Shown piece after piece: positions 14,543 to 21,529 of a stretch of 21,529 bases of DNA. Source of the DNA: Sphingopyxis sp. (GTDB lineage Bacteria > Pseudomonadota > Alphaproteobacteria > Sphingomonadales > Sphingomonadaceae); assembly GCA_013911715.1 (NCBI GenBank), contig JACEST010000018.1:1-21529 (forward strand), read 5' to 3'. Under the pieces are notes generated by a model, which saw only the letters and a program-made list of their open reading frames with translations, did not search any database and was not told where the DNA came from. Numbering within the stretch: position 1 is the stretch's first letter; each line of letters begins with the position of its first letter. Both the position numbers and the translations under genes were made by a program.

Positions 14543-15004
14543 TTGTTGAAATTGACCCACGTGCTGGCCGCTGCGTTGTCTGTCGCAACAATTTCAGGAC
14601 CCTTGGTGGTCGCTGCGTCGGCTTCGGGCACTCAGTCCGCCGCCGTTGCGGTCCGCGGCTATGATCTCGTCAGCTTCTTCGAAAAGGGTTTCGCTCCTGT
14701 CGTTGGCAACGCGCGCTTTGCGGTGGTCCATGGCGGCAAGCGCTATCATTTCGCGTCGCAGGCCAATGCCGATGCGTTCAAGGCCAACCCGGCGGCCTAT
14801 CTGCCGCTTTATGGCGGCCATTGTGCATGGGCGGCTTCCGAGGGCTATATCGCCCCGGGCGATCCCAGATATGCGACCGTGGTAAACGGCAAGCTTTATT
14901 TCAACTACAATGCCGACGTGCTGGCGACGTGGAAAAAGGATGTTCCGGGCCACATCGCCAAAGCGGACCGCAATTGGCCAAAACTGGCCAAACGCGCAGG
15001 TTAA
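14543..15004 (+). CDS. YHS domain-containing exported protein
   Basis: A 153-residue protein with a Sec-type signal ('THVLAAALSVATISGPLVVAASA') and a YHS domain: 'VRGYDLVSFFEKG' (from residue 38), 'KRYHFASQANADAFKANP', and 'LYGGHCAWAASEGY' with Cys94. The ending 'VPGHIAKADRNWPKL' is typical of the group that databases call 'YHS domain (seleno)proteins'. Here the key residue is an ordinary cysteine and no in-frame TGA is involved. YHS domains are associated with metal binding and transfer, so a periplasmic metal(loid)-handling role is plausible. TTG 14543 is chosen for its AGGAG; ATG 14525 would add six residues (MSRRLA) and is the alternative. It has its own cluster-type promoter and ends 13 bases from the convergent GT2 gene. 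Confidence 0.88.
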   Translation: MLKLTHVLAAALSVATISGPLVVAASASGTQSAAVAVRGYDLVSFFEKGFAPVVGNARFAVVHGGKRYHFASQANADAFKANPAAYLPLYGGHCAWAASEGYIAPGDPRYATVVNGKLYFNYNADVLATWKKDVPGHIAKADRNWPKLAKRAG

Positions 15005-15017
15005 TTGGTGACCCGCG

Positions 15018-15746
15018 CTATCGAATGTCCGGATAATGGTCGGCCAGCCGTTCGCGAGCGCCGAGCGCCCACATCATGCCGACTTTGAAATAAATCCAGT
15101 TCGCGCGCCAGCGGCCCCATTGGGTAATGCGCCGGTCGGATGTCCAGACCCAGCGGCGCACCATCCGGGTGCGACCAAAGCGCGCCAGCTTGATGCACAG
15201 GTCGGCCTCTTCCATCACCGCCACCCGCTCATCGCACCCGCCGATGCGCAAAAAATGTTCGCGGCGGAAAAACATTGCATGGTCGCCGAACAACAATCGC
15301 ACGCCGCGCATGAACAACAGCGGCCGGGTCAACAGCGGGGCGTACCAGGTCTTGATCCAATTGTGGATGGTCGACCCCCAACGGGTGCCTTGCGGCCCGG
15401 CGATGCGCGGCATGAAGCTGGCGAGTGCAATCCGCTCGTCGCCCATGGTCGCGCGGATGACTGCAACGGCATCGGCGGGCAGCCGCGAATCGGCATGCAG
15501 CACGCAGACGACGTCCGCCTGCGCCAGCTGGACCCCGTAATTAATCTGCGCGCCGCGGCCCTTGCGCGGTGCCCGCTCGGTCCTGATGCCGGCGGCCTGC
15601 GCAATTGCCATTGTGCTGTCGGTGCTGCCGCCGTCGACCAGCAAAATCTCGTCGGGCGGGGGCTCCATTTGGGCTAGCGACGCCAGCGTGTCGGGCAGCG
15701 CTTTCTCTTCATTAAAGGTGGGGATGAGGATGGCGACGCGGGTCAT
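15018..15746 (-). CDS. TIGR04283-type arsenosugar-associated family 2 glycosyltransferase
   Basis: A 242-residue GT-A fold glycosyltransferase. It opens with 'VAILIPTFNEEKALPDTL', carries 'LLVDGGSTDST' (36-46) and the metal/nucleotide site 'LHADSRLP' around Asp86, and has 'GGCDERVAVMEEADLCIKL' near the acceptor site. This layout matches the family once called 'transferase 2, rSAM/selenodomain-associated' and now linked to arsenosugar synthesis. It is expected to transfer a sugar from a nucleotide donor in the cytoplasm or at the inner membrane. Its ATG overlaps the stop of the preceding transferase gene as ATGA, so the two are translationally coupled. This is the last gene of the minus-strand operon. 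Donor and acceptor are not known. Confidence 0.9.
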   Translation of the reverse strand: MTRVAILIPTFNEEKALPDTLASLAQMEPPPDEILLVDGGSTDSTMAIAQAAGIRTERAPRKGRGAQINYGVQLAQADVVCVLHADSRLPADAVAVIRATMGDERIALASFMPRIAGPQGTRWGSTIHNWIKTWYAPLLTRPLLFMRGVRLLFGDHAMFFRREHFLRIGGCDERVAVMEEADLCIKLARFGRTRMVRRWVWTSDRRITQWGRWRANWIYFKVGMMWALGARERLADHYPDIR

Positions 15747-16342
15747 GCGGTCAGATCGGGCCAGCGCGCAAGATCCTCGGGCCGATCGCAATCGGACAGC
15801 GTTTCCAGCAGCACCGGTTCAAGCCCGAGCTGGTTGAGCCGCTCCAGCGTTTCTGGCAGCACCTGTTCGGTGCTCCACGGCATATCGGTCAACAGCTGGG
15901 GCAGAGGCGTGCGCATTCCGATCAGATAATAGCCGCCATCTTCGGCAGGGCCAATCACAACATCGTGCGTCAGCAGGGCCGCAATCGCCTGTTCGACATG
16001 GCGCAGGGCCAGGTCGGGCGTGTCCGCGCCAAAGAAAATGACGGGCGCAGGGTCGATGCAGGCGGTCAGCTTGGCGGTCAGGTCGCCTTCCACCTGCTCT
16101 ACCAGCACAATGTTGCCGCCAAGCCAGGCTGCAAATGCAGCGGCCTCAGCCCCGGTATACGCCAGCGTGACCGGGCAACCGCTTTGGCGCAGTGTCGCCA
16201 CCGTGCGTTCGGTCAAATTGCGGTGCAACGCCGCGGCGCCTTCGGCTCCCAGTGCCGGGATCAACCGCGTCTTGCACGCCGCTGGGACAGGATAGCGCGC
16301 GAACAGGACGAGCCGCGGGTCAGCAGTTGTTGTCACCACCAT
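15743..16342 (-). CDS. TIGR04282-type arsenosugar-associated transferase (DUF2064)
   Basis: A 199-residue protein of the DUF2064/CofC-like group. The N terminus 'LVLFARYPVPAACKTRLIP' is the family signature, followed by 'VIFFGADTPDLALRHVEQA' and 'VVIGPAEDGGYYLIGM'. The fold is that of nucleotidyltransferases (GT-A-like), and databases name it arsenosugar biosynthesis glycosyltransferase or 'transferase 1'. An enzyme of this type could attach a nucleotide to a sugar-1-phosphate, providing the donor for its partner at 15018-15746. That step is my inference. AAGG lies one base before the ATG at 16342, too close for ideal use; GTG codons just after it (16339, 16336) are better spaced, so the exact start is uncertain by one or two codons. 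It follows the DUF3047 gene by 26 bases. Confidence 0.9.
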   Translation of the reverse strand: MVVTTTADPRLVLFARYPVPAACKTRLIPALGAEGAAALHRNLTERTVATLRQSGCPVTLAYTGAEAAAFAAWLGGNIVLVEQVEGDLTAKLTACIDPAPVIFFGADTPDLALRHVEQAIAALLTHDVVIGPAEDGGYYLIGMRTPLPQLLTDMPWSTEQVLPETLERLNQLGLEPVLLETLSDCDRPEDLARWPDLTA

Positions 16343-16368
16343 GCCTTGCCGATGATTCCTATCTCTGG

Positions 16369-17121
16369 TCAGAATTCGCAGGCCTGCGCTTGGCCAACGA
16401 AATGAAGATTGGCAAATGCCGCGGCTACCGTTTCGCCGGTATTGTCGGTGTCGCTGGAAATGGCGATCGTGGTGACGCGCCCCGCGCTTGTCTTGAACTG
16501 TTGGGCGATGTCCTGTGCGACGTTGCGCCGTTCTGATACCCACTGACCCGCCTTCGCATTGCCAGACTGCATGACAACGACACGCGCACGGTCGGTATAG
16601 ACGTTCGGCCGCACCGTTCCTTCGGGCAAGCGATTGTCCCACACATAGTTGATCGTGCCGTCCGGGACCAAGTCTCCTCCTCTGCTGCGGGCAATTGCCA
16701 GCTTGGTGCGGGTGCCCAGCGACATGCTGTTGGCAGGAAGTTTGAGCCCGATGTAGATGCGCGCCGCCTGATCATCCCCGGTCTTACGGGTGATGTCAGC
16801 GGTCCGCAGTGCGTTGGACACGCGCCATTGCCAACAGACCACGGGCGTCTGTTCCAGATCGACCACAACCTTGCGGGTGAGCAACGCCATGCTTTTGACA
16901 GCGGTCGCCTGCACAGCATCAATGCCGCCCGTCGATATCTGCTCGAACCGTGTGGCAGGAACTTTCTTGTCTATCTGCACCACGGTCCAGCCTTTTAGAC
17001 CTTGCCGGAAATCGGAAACCCAGTTGGATCTGCTATTCGCGAGCGCCTGGCCCGCAAGCAGACATGCAAAGGCGGACAGCAGGGCCAGCCGCTTCGCGCC
17101 CACAGCCCTGTTACTGATCAT
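16369..17121 (-). CDS. DUF3047 domain-containing exported protein
   Basis: A 250-residue protein of unknown function with a Sec signal peptide: basic 'NRAVGAKR', a hydrophobic core, and a likely cleavage after 'AGQALA'. The mature part shows the DUF3047 pattern, including 'VCWQWRVSNALRTADI', 'DDQAARIYIGLKLP', 'INYVWDNRLPEGT' and 'VAQDIAQQF'. It looks like a beta-rich, carbohydrate-binding-like domain, and a periplasmic location is predicted. The frame is open further upstream, but the ATG at 17121 is chosen because it overlaps the stop of the flavoprotein gene as ATGA and begins the signal peptide. It lies in the middle of the minus-strand operon, so it probably handles the product or substrate outside the cytoplasmic membrane. 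No catalytic motif is recognised. Confidence 0.85.
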   Translation of the reverse strand: MISNRAVGAKRLALLSAFACLLAGQALANSRSNWVSDFRQGLKGWTVVQIDKKVPATRFEQISTGGIDAVQATAVKSMALLTRKVVVDLEQTPVVCWQWRVSNALRTADITRKTGDDQAARIYIGLKLPANSMSLGTRTKLAIARSRGGDLVPDGTINYVWDNRLPEGTVRPNVYTDRARVVVMQSGNAKAGQWVSERRNVAQDIAQQFKTSAGRVTTIAISSDTDNTGETVAAAFANLHFVGQAQACEF

Positions 17122-19271
17122 GCTGCTGCACCTTGCCCGCGGCGCCATGCGTGGAAGCGCTCCAGCCAGGGGAATGCCCACACCGGCGCATTGGCTTTCT
17201 TCCACTTGCCAGCGGCAAATTTATTCGCCTCGATCATCGTCGGATAGGCATGGATCGTGCCCAAAATCTTGTTGAGACCAAGGCCGTGGCGCATCGCAAG
17301 GACATATTCGCCGATCACTTCGCCGGCATGTTCGCCGATGATGGTTACGCCCAAAATCTTGTCCTTACCCGGTACGGTGAGCAGCTTGACAAAGCCTGTC
17401 GTCGCGCTGTCGGTGATGGCGCGGTCAAGCTCGTGCAGCGGAAAGATGGTGACATCATGGGCGACGCCCTGTTCCTTGGCATCCTGTTCGTTGAGGCCGA
17501 CGCGCGCGACTTCGGGGTCGATATAGGTGACCCAGGGGATGACGCTGAAATCGGCCTTGAATTTGCGGACCAGCCCGAACAGTGCGTTGACGCTGGCGTA
17601 CCAGGCGGTGTGCGCTGCGGTGTGGGTGAATTGATACGGCCCGGCGACATCGCCAGCGGCCAATATGTTGGGATATTTGGTTTCGAGATATTCGTTGACC
17701 GCAACCGTCCTGCCGGTTTCGATGCCCAGTTCCTCGAGACCAAAACCCTCCAGCCGCGCGGCGCGGCCCACCGCGACCAGCAGATCATCAAACGCAATGG
17801 CCCGTTCGGTGCCGTCCTTTTCGACGATCAGCGTCTTGCCTTCGCACCGCAGCGCATGGTGTCCGGTCAGGACATCGACCCCCGATGCTGCCAGCGCCTC
17901 CGTGGCAAGGCTTGCCACGTCCGCATCCTCGCGCGTCATCACCTGCGCCGCCCTTTGCACCAGCGTCACTTTTGATCCGAGGCGCGCAAATGCCTGCGCC
18001 AGTTCGCACCCGATCGGCCCGCCGCCAAGCACCACCATGCGCGCAGGCAAGCTATCGCGCTTGGCCATTTCGTCCCACAAAGTGTCGCTGGTCAGATATC
18101 CGGTGGCCTCAATGCCGGGGAGCGGCGGCACAAAGGGCGCCGCGCCGGTGGCGATGACAATCGACTTGGTGGTCAGCCGCTGCGTCTCGCCATCGTGGCG
18201 TTTGATCTCGACGGTCAAGGGATCGATGATTTTGGCATAGCCCTCGACCACATCGACGCCCAGGCTGGTATAGCGTTCGACACTGTCATTGGGTTCGATG
18301 GCCGCGATTGCGCCGTGCACGCGCGCCATCACCTTTTTGAAATCAAACATAGGGCTGGTTGTATCGAGGCCATAATGATCGGCCTCGCGCATGAATTGAG
18401 CGACCTTGGCGCTCTTGATCAGCGCCTTGGAGGGGACGCAGCCAAAGTTCAGGCAATCGCCGCCCATTTTGTGCGCCTCGACCAGCGTGACCTTGGCCTT
18501 GACCGTGCTCGCGATCAGCGAGGTAACGAGGCCCGCCGCGCCCGCGCCGATGACGACCATGTTGCGGTCAAAGCGCTTGGGCTTGGTCCAGCCTTTGTAA
18601 ACCTGCGCGCGTTTGATGATCCCCATGATCCAGCGCGCAATCCAAGGGAACAGCCCGAGCGCGACGAACGACGCGATCAGCCCCGGCGAGGCGATGCCGC
18701 TCAATCCCTCAATCTGCGCGAGCTGCGTCCCGGCATTGACGTAAACGACCGTACCCAGGAACATGCCCACTTGGCTGACCCAGTAAAATGTCCACGCCCG
18801 AATGGGCGTCAGCCCCATGGCGAGGTTGATCACGAAAAAGGGCACCGCCGGGATCAGCCGGAGCGAAAAGAGATAAAAGGCTCCGTCCTTTTCGACGCCC
18901 GCGTTGATCGCGCGCAATTTGTCGCCGAACTTGGCCTGCACCCAGTCGCGCAGCAAAAAGCGTGAGCCCAGAAAAGCCAGCGTTGCGCCGATACTGGAAG
19001 CAAAGGAGACGATGATCGCCCCTGTTACCAGTCCGAACAATGCGCCCGAAGCCAACGTCAGGATCGCTGCGCCAGGCAACGACAAGGCGGCAGTCGCAAC
19101 ATAGATCAGGAAAAAGACACCGATAACCAGCACCGGATTCTGCTCGTAAAAGCCTGCAAATTCCGCCTGCCGCGCCTTCAATGTTTCGAGCGACAGATAA
19201 TCCGCAACGCCGAATCGATAGAGCAGGACGGCGATCGCGACGATGGCGAGCGCGATGAGCAGTTTTTTCAC
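17118..19271 (-). CDS. TVP38/TMEM64 membrane domain fused to a MerA-like FAD disulfide oxidoreductase
   Basis: A 717-residue two-part protein. Residues 1-220 form a TVP38/TMEM64 (VTT, DedA-related) membrane domain with about five to six hydrophobic segments and the family core 'LSLPGAAILTLASGALFG' and 'LRLIPAVPFFVINLAMGL'. Residues 236-717 form a pyridine nucleotide-disulfide oxidoreductase: FAD site 'VVIGAGAAGLVTSL', redox pair Cys273/Cys278 in 'GGDCLNFGCVPSK', NAD(P) site 'VVLGGGPIGCELAQ', and C-terminal 'HAYPTMIEANKF' supplying the partner His-Glu. The C-terminal Cys pair and N-terminal metal-binding domain of true mercuric reductases are missing, so Hg(II) reduction is unlikely. The start is GTG at 19271 with GGAAGG seven bases upstream; the frame continues further up inside the neighbouring gene. 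It probably reduces a thiol, quinone or arsenical at the membrane; the substrate is unknown. Confidence 0.92.
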   Translation of the reverse strand: MKKLLIALAIVAIAVLLYRFGVADYLSLETLKARQAEFAGFYEQNPVLVIGVFFLIYVATAALSLPGAAILTLASGALFGLVTGAIIVSFASSIGATLAFLGSRFLLRDWVQAKFGDKLRAINAGVEKDGAFYLFSLRLIPAVPFFVINLAMGLTPIRAWTFYWVSQVGMFLGTVVYVNAGTQLAQIEGLSGIASPGLIASFVALGLFPWIARWIMGIIKRAQVYKGWTKPKRFDRNMVVIGAGAAGLVTSLIASTVKAKVTLVEAHKMGGDCLNFGCVPSKALIKSAKVAQFMREADHYGLDTTSPMFDFKKVMARVHGAIAAIEPNDSVERYTSLGVDVVEGYAKIIDPLTVEIKRHDGETQRLTTKSIVIATGAAPFVPPLPGIEATGYLTSDTLWDEMAKRDSLPARMVVLGGGPIGCELAQAFARLGSKVTLVQRAAQVMTREDADVASLATEALAASGVDVLTGHHALRCEGKTLIVEKDGTERAIAFDDLLVAVGRAARLEGFGLEELGIETGRTVAVNEYLETKYPNILAAGDVAGPYQFTHTAAHTAWYASVNALFGLVRKFKADFSVIPWVTYIDPEVARVGLNEQDAKEQGVAHDVTIFPLHELDRAITDSATTGFVKLLTVPGKDKILGVTIIGEHAGEVIGEYVLAMRHGLGLNKILGTIHAYPTMIEANKFAAGKWKKANAPVWAFPWLERFHAWRRGQGAAA

Positions 19272-19310
19272 AATCTTGCCTTCCTTGGAAATGTTTCGGC
19301 CCGAACGGGG

Positions 19311-19335
19311 TTCGTTCCGTAGGACAAAAGGTTTC
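19311..19335 (-). promoter_or_regulatory. Possible degenerate SigF-like promoter before the TVP38 fusion gene
   Basis: Minus strand: GAAACC (19335-19330), 15 bases, CGAA (19314-19311). Both the second base of the -35 and the spacer depart from the six good copies, so this is only a candidate. Its position, about 40 bases before the GTG, and the AAACCTTTTG context resemble the others. A read-through transcript from the upstream glycosyltransferase is the alternative. Confidence 0.35.
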
Positions 19336-21361
19336 AACGCGCCGCCAGATCTTGGGGCACCGGAGGACGTTGCGCGCGCCCGCCGTCGAAATCGCCCAAA
19401 GCTTCGCGTCCAATGACGTACAGAATCTTGCTGCCTGCCTTTAACACGCCGTCGACGGTACCCGAAATTTTCGAAACGCCAACCCGTCGCCGATAGCCAG
19501 TGGCGATTTCCTGTGTCCGCAATTGCTGTTTGGCGGCGCGGACCTGCATTTCGATGGTCCAGCCAAAATCGCGGTCGTGCATCGCCAGCGCGGTAAGGCT
19601 GTCGCGGCGGATGGCGCGAAATGGCCCCAGATCGGTATAACGCACCCCCCAGATCATCCGCACCAGCAGCGGCGCGAGCCAGTTGCCAAAACGCTGGGGG
19701 GCCGTCATCGCGCCGCGCTCGACCCGGCCCAGCGCGCGCGATCCGATGACCAGATCGGCCTCGCCCGCTGCGATGGGTCCGATAATTTTCGGGGCATCCC
19801 CGGGTACGTCCGAACCGTCGCTGTCCATGAACAGGATGATGTCGATGTCCTTGTCCATCGCCGCCATTCCCGCCAGGCACGCCGCGCCATAGCCGCGCTC
19901 AGGCTCGGCCACCACCATCGCGCCCGCGCGCCGTGCGGCGGCGGCGGTGCCGTCGGTGCAGCCGTTGTCGACGACGATCACCTGTTGCAATTGTCTCTGC
20001 AGCGCCGCGCGGATGCCAGTGACGGCCGCGCCGACGGCGGCCTCCTCGTTGAGCGCGGGCATGATGACAGCAATTTTGGGCGCAGTGATGGGCGGTGTCA
20101 GACGAAACTCCTGACGGCCCGCATCGCGCCGCCGCCGCCAATCGTGCAGCAGCGCAAGCGCCAGAATGGACCAGAGGGCAGCGCGCGCAAGCGGATGCAC
20201 GGCAAATGCCTCCAGCGCAGGGTCGTCAAGGTTAAGGCCGGTCAGATAGGAAAAGGGCAGCGCGGCCGTCGCGGCAAATGGCCACAGATGGTCGCGACCA
20301 ACCGCAAATGGCAACAGCCACAGCAAATACCAGCTGTTCACGGCGGGCGCGAACAACAGGATGACGCCGAAAATCGCCGCCAGCGGGACATCGTCCGGCG
20401 ACCGGCTGCGCGCATGGAGCCAGACGACCAGCAGTCCGGCCAAGATTAGGACTGCAATGCGCCCTGCCTGCCACCCGAAAAGCTGGAACAATGGTTCGTA
20501 AAGCAGCGGATTAAAATGCCACTGCGCCGCAAAAGCGGCGGTCGAGTCAAAGCCCGCTCCTTGCCCCTGGGCCAGAAAAACAAGATAGAAGAGGGCAAGC
20601 GACCCGCTGGCCGCCAGCAGCGCCGCCGGGCGCAGGCGCAGTAACAGCGGCCAGGCGGCAAGCGCCACCAGCTTCACCCCTGCGGCGACGCCGAGCAGCA
20701 GTCCCGCCGCAATGGGCCGCGCGCGGCCCGCCATAAGTGCGGCAAACAGCGCCGCTGCCAGCAGGCCATCGGGGTGCAGGTGCAGGCTGGTTTCGACCAG
20801 CACGAGCGGGTTCCACGCATAGAGCGCGACCTTGCCCGGCGCGTGGCGTCGCAGCAGCAATGCGACCAACAGCAGGTTCGTCGCCGCAAACAGCAGTTGC
20901 AGGCCAAGCGGATCAGTGCCGAACAGGGCAAATACCGCGGCAAAAAATATTTGCAGAACGGGGCCATAAATGGTCGGATATTCAGGGTTGTTGACGCCGT
21001 TCAGAACCGTTTCGAGCGGCGGCGGCACGGCACCGCCAGCAAAGAAATTGTCTGGCGGAACCCCATAGGGCGTGCCGCTTTGCAGCGTGCGCCAACCATC
21101 CCAGATGAAGCGGAAATAGTCATCCTCGAACGCCGGCGCTCCGGCCAGCGTGATGGCATGGGCAACGGTCGCTCCGCCAAGGATCAGCCAAGCGCTGCCA
21201 ATTTGTTGCCGCCACAGCAAGGCGGTGGTGCCCGCCGCCGTGGCCGCGAGCAGCAGGGCATAGGCCAAGGCTGAAGGCTCGCTCTGCCGCGACAGCAGAG
21301 CGAGCCCCATTACCCCGGACCAAGTGCAACCAATCGCCGCGAAAGGCCGCCATTGAACCAT
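19334..21361 (-). CDS. GT-C membrane glycosyltransferase fused to a family 2 polyprenyl-phosphate-type glycosyltransferase
   Basis: A 675-residue fusion. Residues 1-405 are a multi-span membrane protein of the GT-C/GT87 kind (mannosyltransferase-like), with an early acidic pair Asp80-Asp81 in 'FEDDYFRFIWDGW', then 'YPTIYGPVLQ' and 'WNPLVLVETSLHLHPDG'. Residues 428-675 are a soluble GT2 domain like dolichyl-phosphate mannose synthase: 'IAVIMPALNEE', 'VIVVDNGCTDGTA' and the metal site 'FMDSDGSDVPG' (Asp513-Ser-Asp515). One half could make a polyprenyl-phosphate sugar and the other use it on the outer face of the membrane. No clear ribosome-binding site precedes the ATG at 21361; a later in-frame ATG (residue 18) is possible but would trim the first helix. 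No cluster promoter was found upstream. It lies 36 bases after the partial gene on the same strand and 62 bases before the flavoprotein start. Confidence 0.88.
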   Translation of the reverse strand: MVQWRPFAAIGCTWSGVMGLALLSRQSEPSALAYALLLAATAAGTTALLWRQQIGSAWLILGGATVAHAITLAGAPAFEDDYFRFIWDGWRTLQSGTPYGVPPDNFFAGGAVPPPLETVLNGVNNPEYPTIYGPVLQIFFAAVFALFGTDPLGLQLLFAATNLLLVALLLRRHAPGKVALYAWNPLVLVETSLHLHPDGLLAAALFAALMAGRARPIAAGLLLGVAAGVKLVALAAWPLLLRLRPAALLAASGSLALFYLVFLAQGQGAGFDSTAAFAAQWHFNPLLYEPLFQLFGWQAGRIAVLILAGLLVVWLHARSRSPDDVPLAAIFGVILLFAPAVNSWYLLWLLPFAVGRDHLWPFAATAALPFSYLTGLNLDDPALEAFAVHPLARAALWSILALALLHDWRRRRDAGRQEFRLTPPITAPKIAVIMPALNEEAAVGAAVTGIRAALQRQLQQVIVVDNGCTDGTAAAARRAGAMVVAEPERGYGAACLAGMAAMDKDIDIILFMDSDGSDVPGDAPKIIGPIAAGEADLVIGSRALGRVERGAMTAPQRFGNWLAPLLVRMIWGVRYTDLGPFRAIRRDSLTALAMHDRDFGWTIEMQVRAAKQQLRTQEIATGYRRRVGVSKISGTVDGVLKAGSKILYVIGREALGDFDGGRAQRPPVPQDLAAR

Positions 21362-21397
21362 GCCAGTACGAACAGATCGGCTGGCTACAGCGCCGAA

Positions 21398-21529
21398 TTA
21401 GGCGCCAAAACGACGCGACAAATAGACAAGGATTTGCTGGCGTTCATCGGGCTTCAGCCCGAATTCGCCCGCGCGCACGCGCTCCGCTACGCGCTGCGCC
21501 GTCGGCGTGTCCTTCACGCCATCAGGGAA
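21398..21529 (-). CDS. 3' end of an unidentified gene (truncated by window edge)
   Basis: The last 43 codons of a minus-strand gene ending in TAA at 21398. The tail has 'AQRVAERVRAGEFGLKP' followed by 'DERQQILVYLSRRFGA'. Endings of the kind 'D-E-R-x-x-I/L-x-x-Y-L-S-x-R-F' occur in c-type cytochromes and related proteins, but no haem motif is in view, so no product is assigned. It lies 36 bases upstream of the glycosyltransferase fusion on the same strand and may be the start of the same operon. Confidence 0.5.
   Translation of the reverse strand, partial: FPDGVKDTPTAQRVAERVRAGEFGLKPDERQQILVYLSRRFGA

Noticed and set aside
14811..14840. Selenocysteine in the YHS protein or radical SAM enzyme
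   Set aside because: The YHS key position is a normal TGT cysteine codon, and neither gene has an in-frame TGA followed by conserved coding sequence.
17118..18600. Calling the flavoprotein a mercuric reductase (merA)
   Set aside because: The Hg-binding C-terminal cysteines and NmerA domain are absent, and no mer genes are nearby.

Overview
The window looks like chromosomal DNA of a GC-rich alphaproteobacterium, most likely a sphingomonad (order Sphingomonadales). This is inferred from the style of the genes: a PutA without an N-terminal DNA-binding domain, a TonB receptor with an 'EIIVTAQKR' box, paired DUF547 lipoproteins, and overall codon use. No 16S rRNA or other taxonomic marker is present.

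Layout. (1) 1-1438, plus strand: the 3' part of an NnrS-type membrane protein and a beta-carbonic anhydrase. (2) 1439-2227: about 790 bases with no convincing gene, more AT-rich than the rest, carrying a tandem TGGGGGCC repeat and a possible mobile-element scar. (3) 2228-5878, minus strand: a bifunctional proline-catabolic PutA. (4) 5961-21361: an accessory cluster of thirteen genes in several transcription units. These are a DUF547 lipoprotein (minus); an MTA phosphorylase plus a second DUF547 lipoprotein (plus); a TonB-dependent receptor and a radical SAM enzyme (minus); the arsenite methyltransferase ArsM plus an extended SDR, then a YHS-domain protein (plus); and a minus-strand operon of a two-domain glycosyltransferase, a TVP38-flavoprotein fusion, a DUF3047 protein and the two 'TIGR04282/TIGR04283' transferases known from arsenosugar loci. 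(5) 21398-21529: the 3' end of an unidentified minus-strand gene.

The main result of reading the DNA is a shared promoter element. Six exact copies of GTAAC(C/G)-N16-CGAA sit just upstream of the first DUF547 gene, mtnP, the TonB receptor, the radical SAM gene, arsM and the YHS gene, always pointing into the gene. A weaker seventh copy lies before the TVP38-flavoprotein gene. As I recall, the motif matches that of the ECF sigma factor SigF of Caulobacter, which is linked to heavy-metal stress. It ties scattered divergent units into one predicted regulon.

Putting content and control together, I infer a metal(loid)-stress-induced pathway making an arsenic-containing sugar or sugar lipid. ArsM would methylate arsenic, a radical SAM enzyme would add the 5'-deoxyadenosyl group, the MTA phosphorylase would remove adenine by phosphorolysis, and the CofC-like transferase, GT2 transferase, SDR and GT-C/GT2 fusion would activate and attach the sugar. 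The ArsM and transferase identities are well supported by sequence. The chemistry of the radical SAM and phosphorylase steps, and the end product, are inference.
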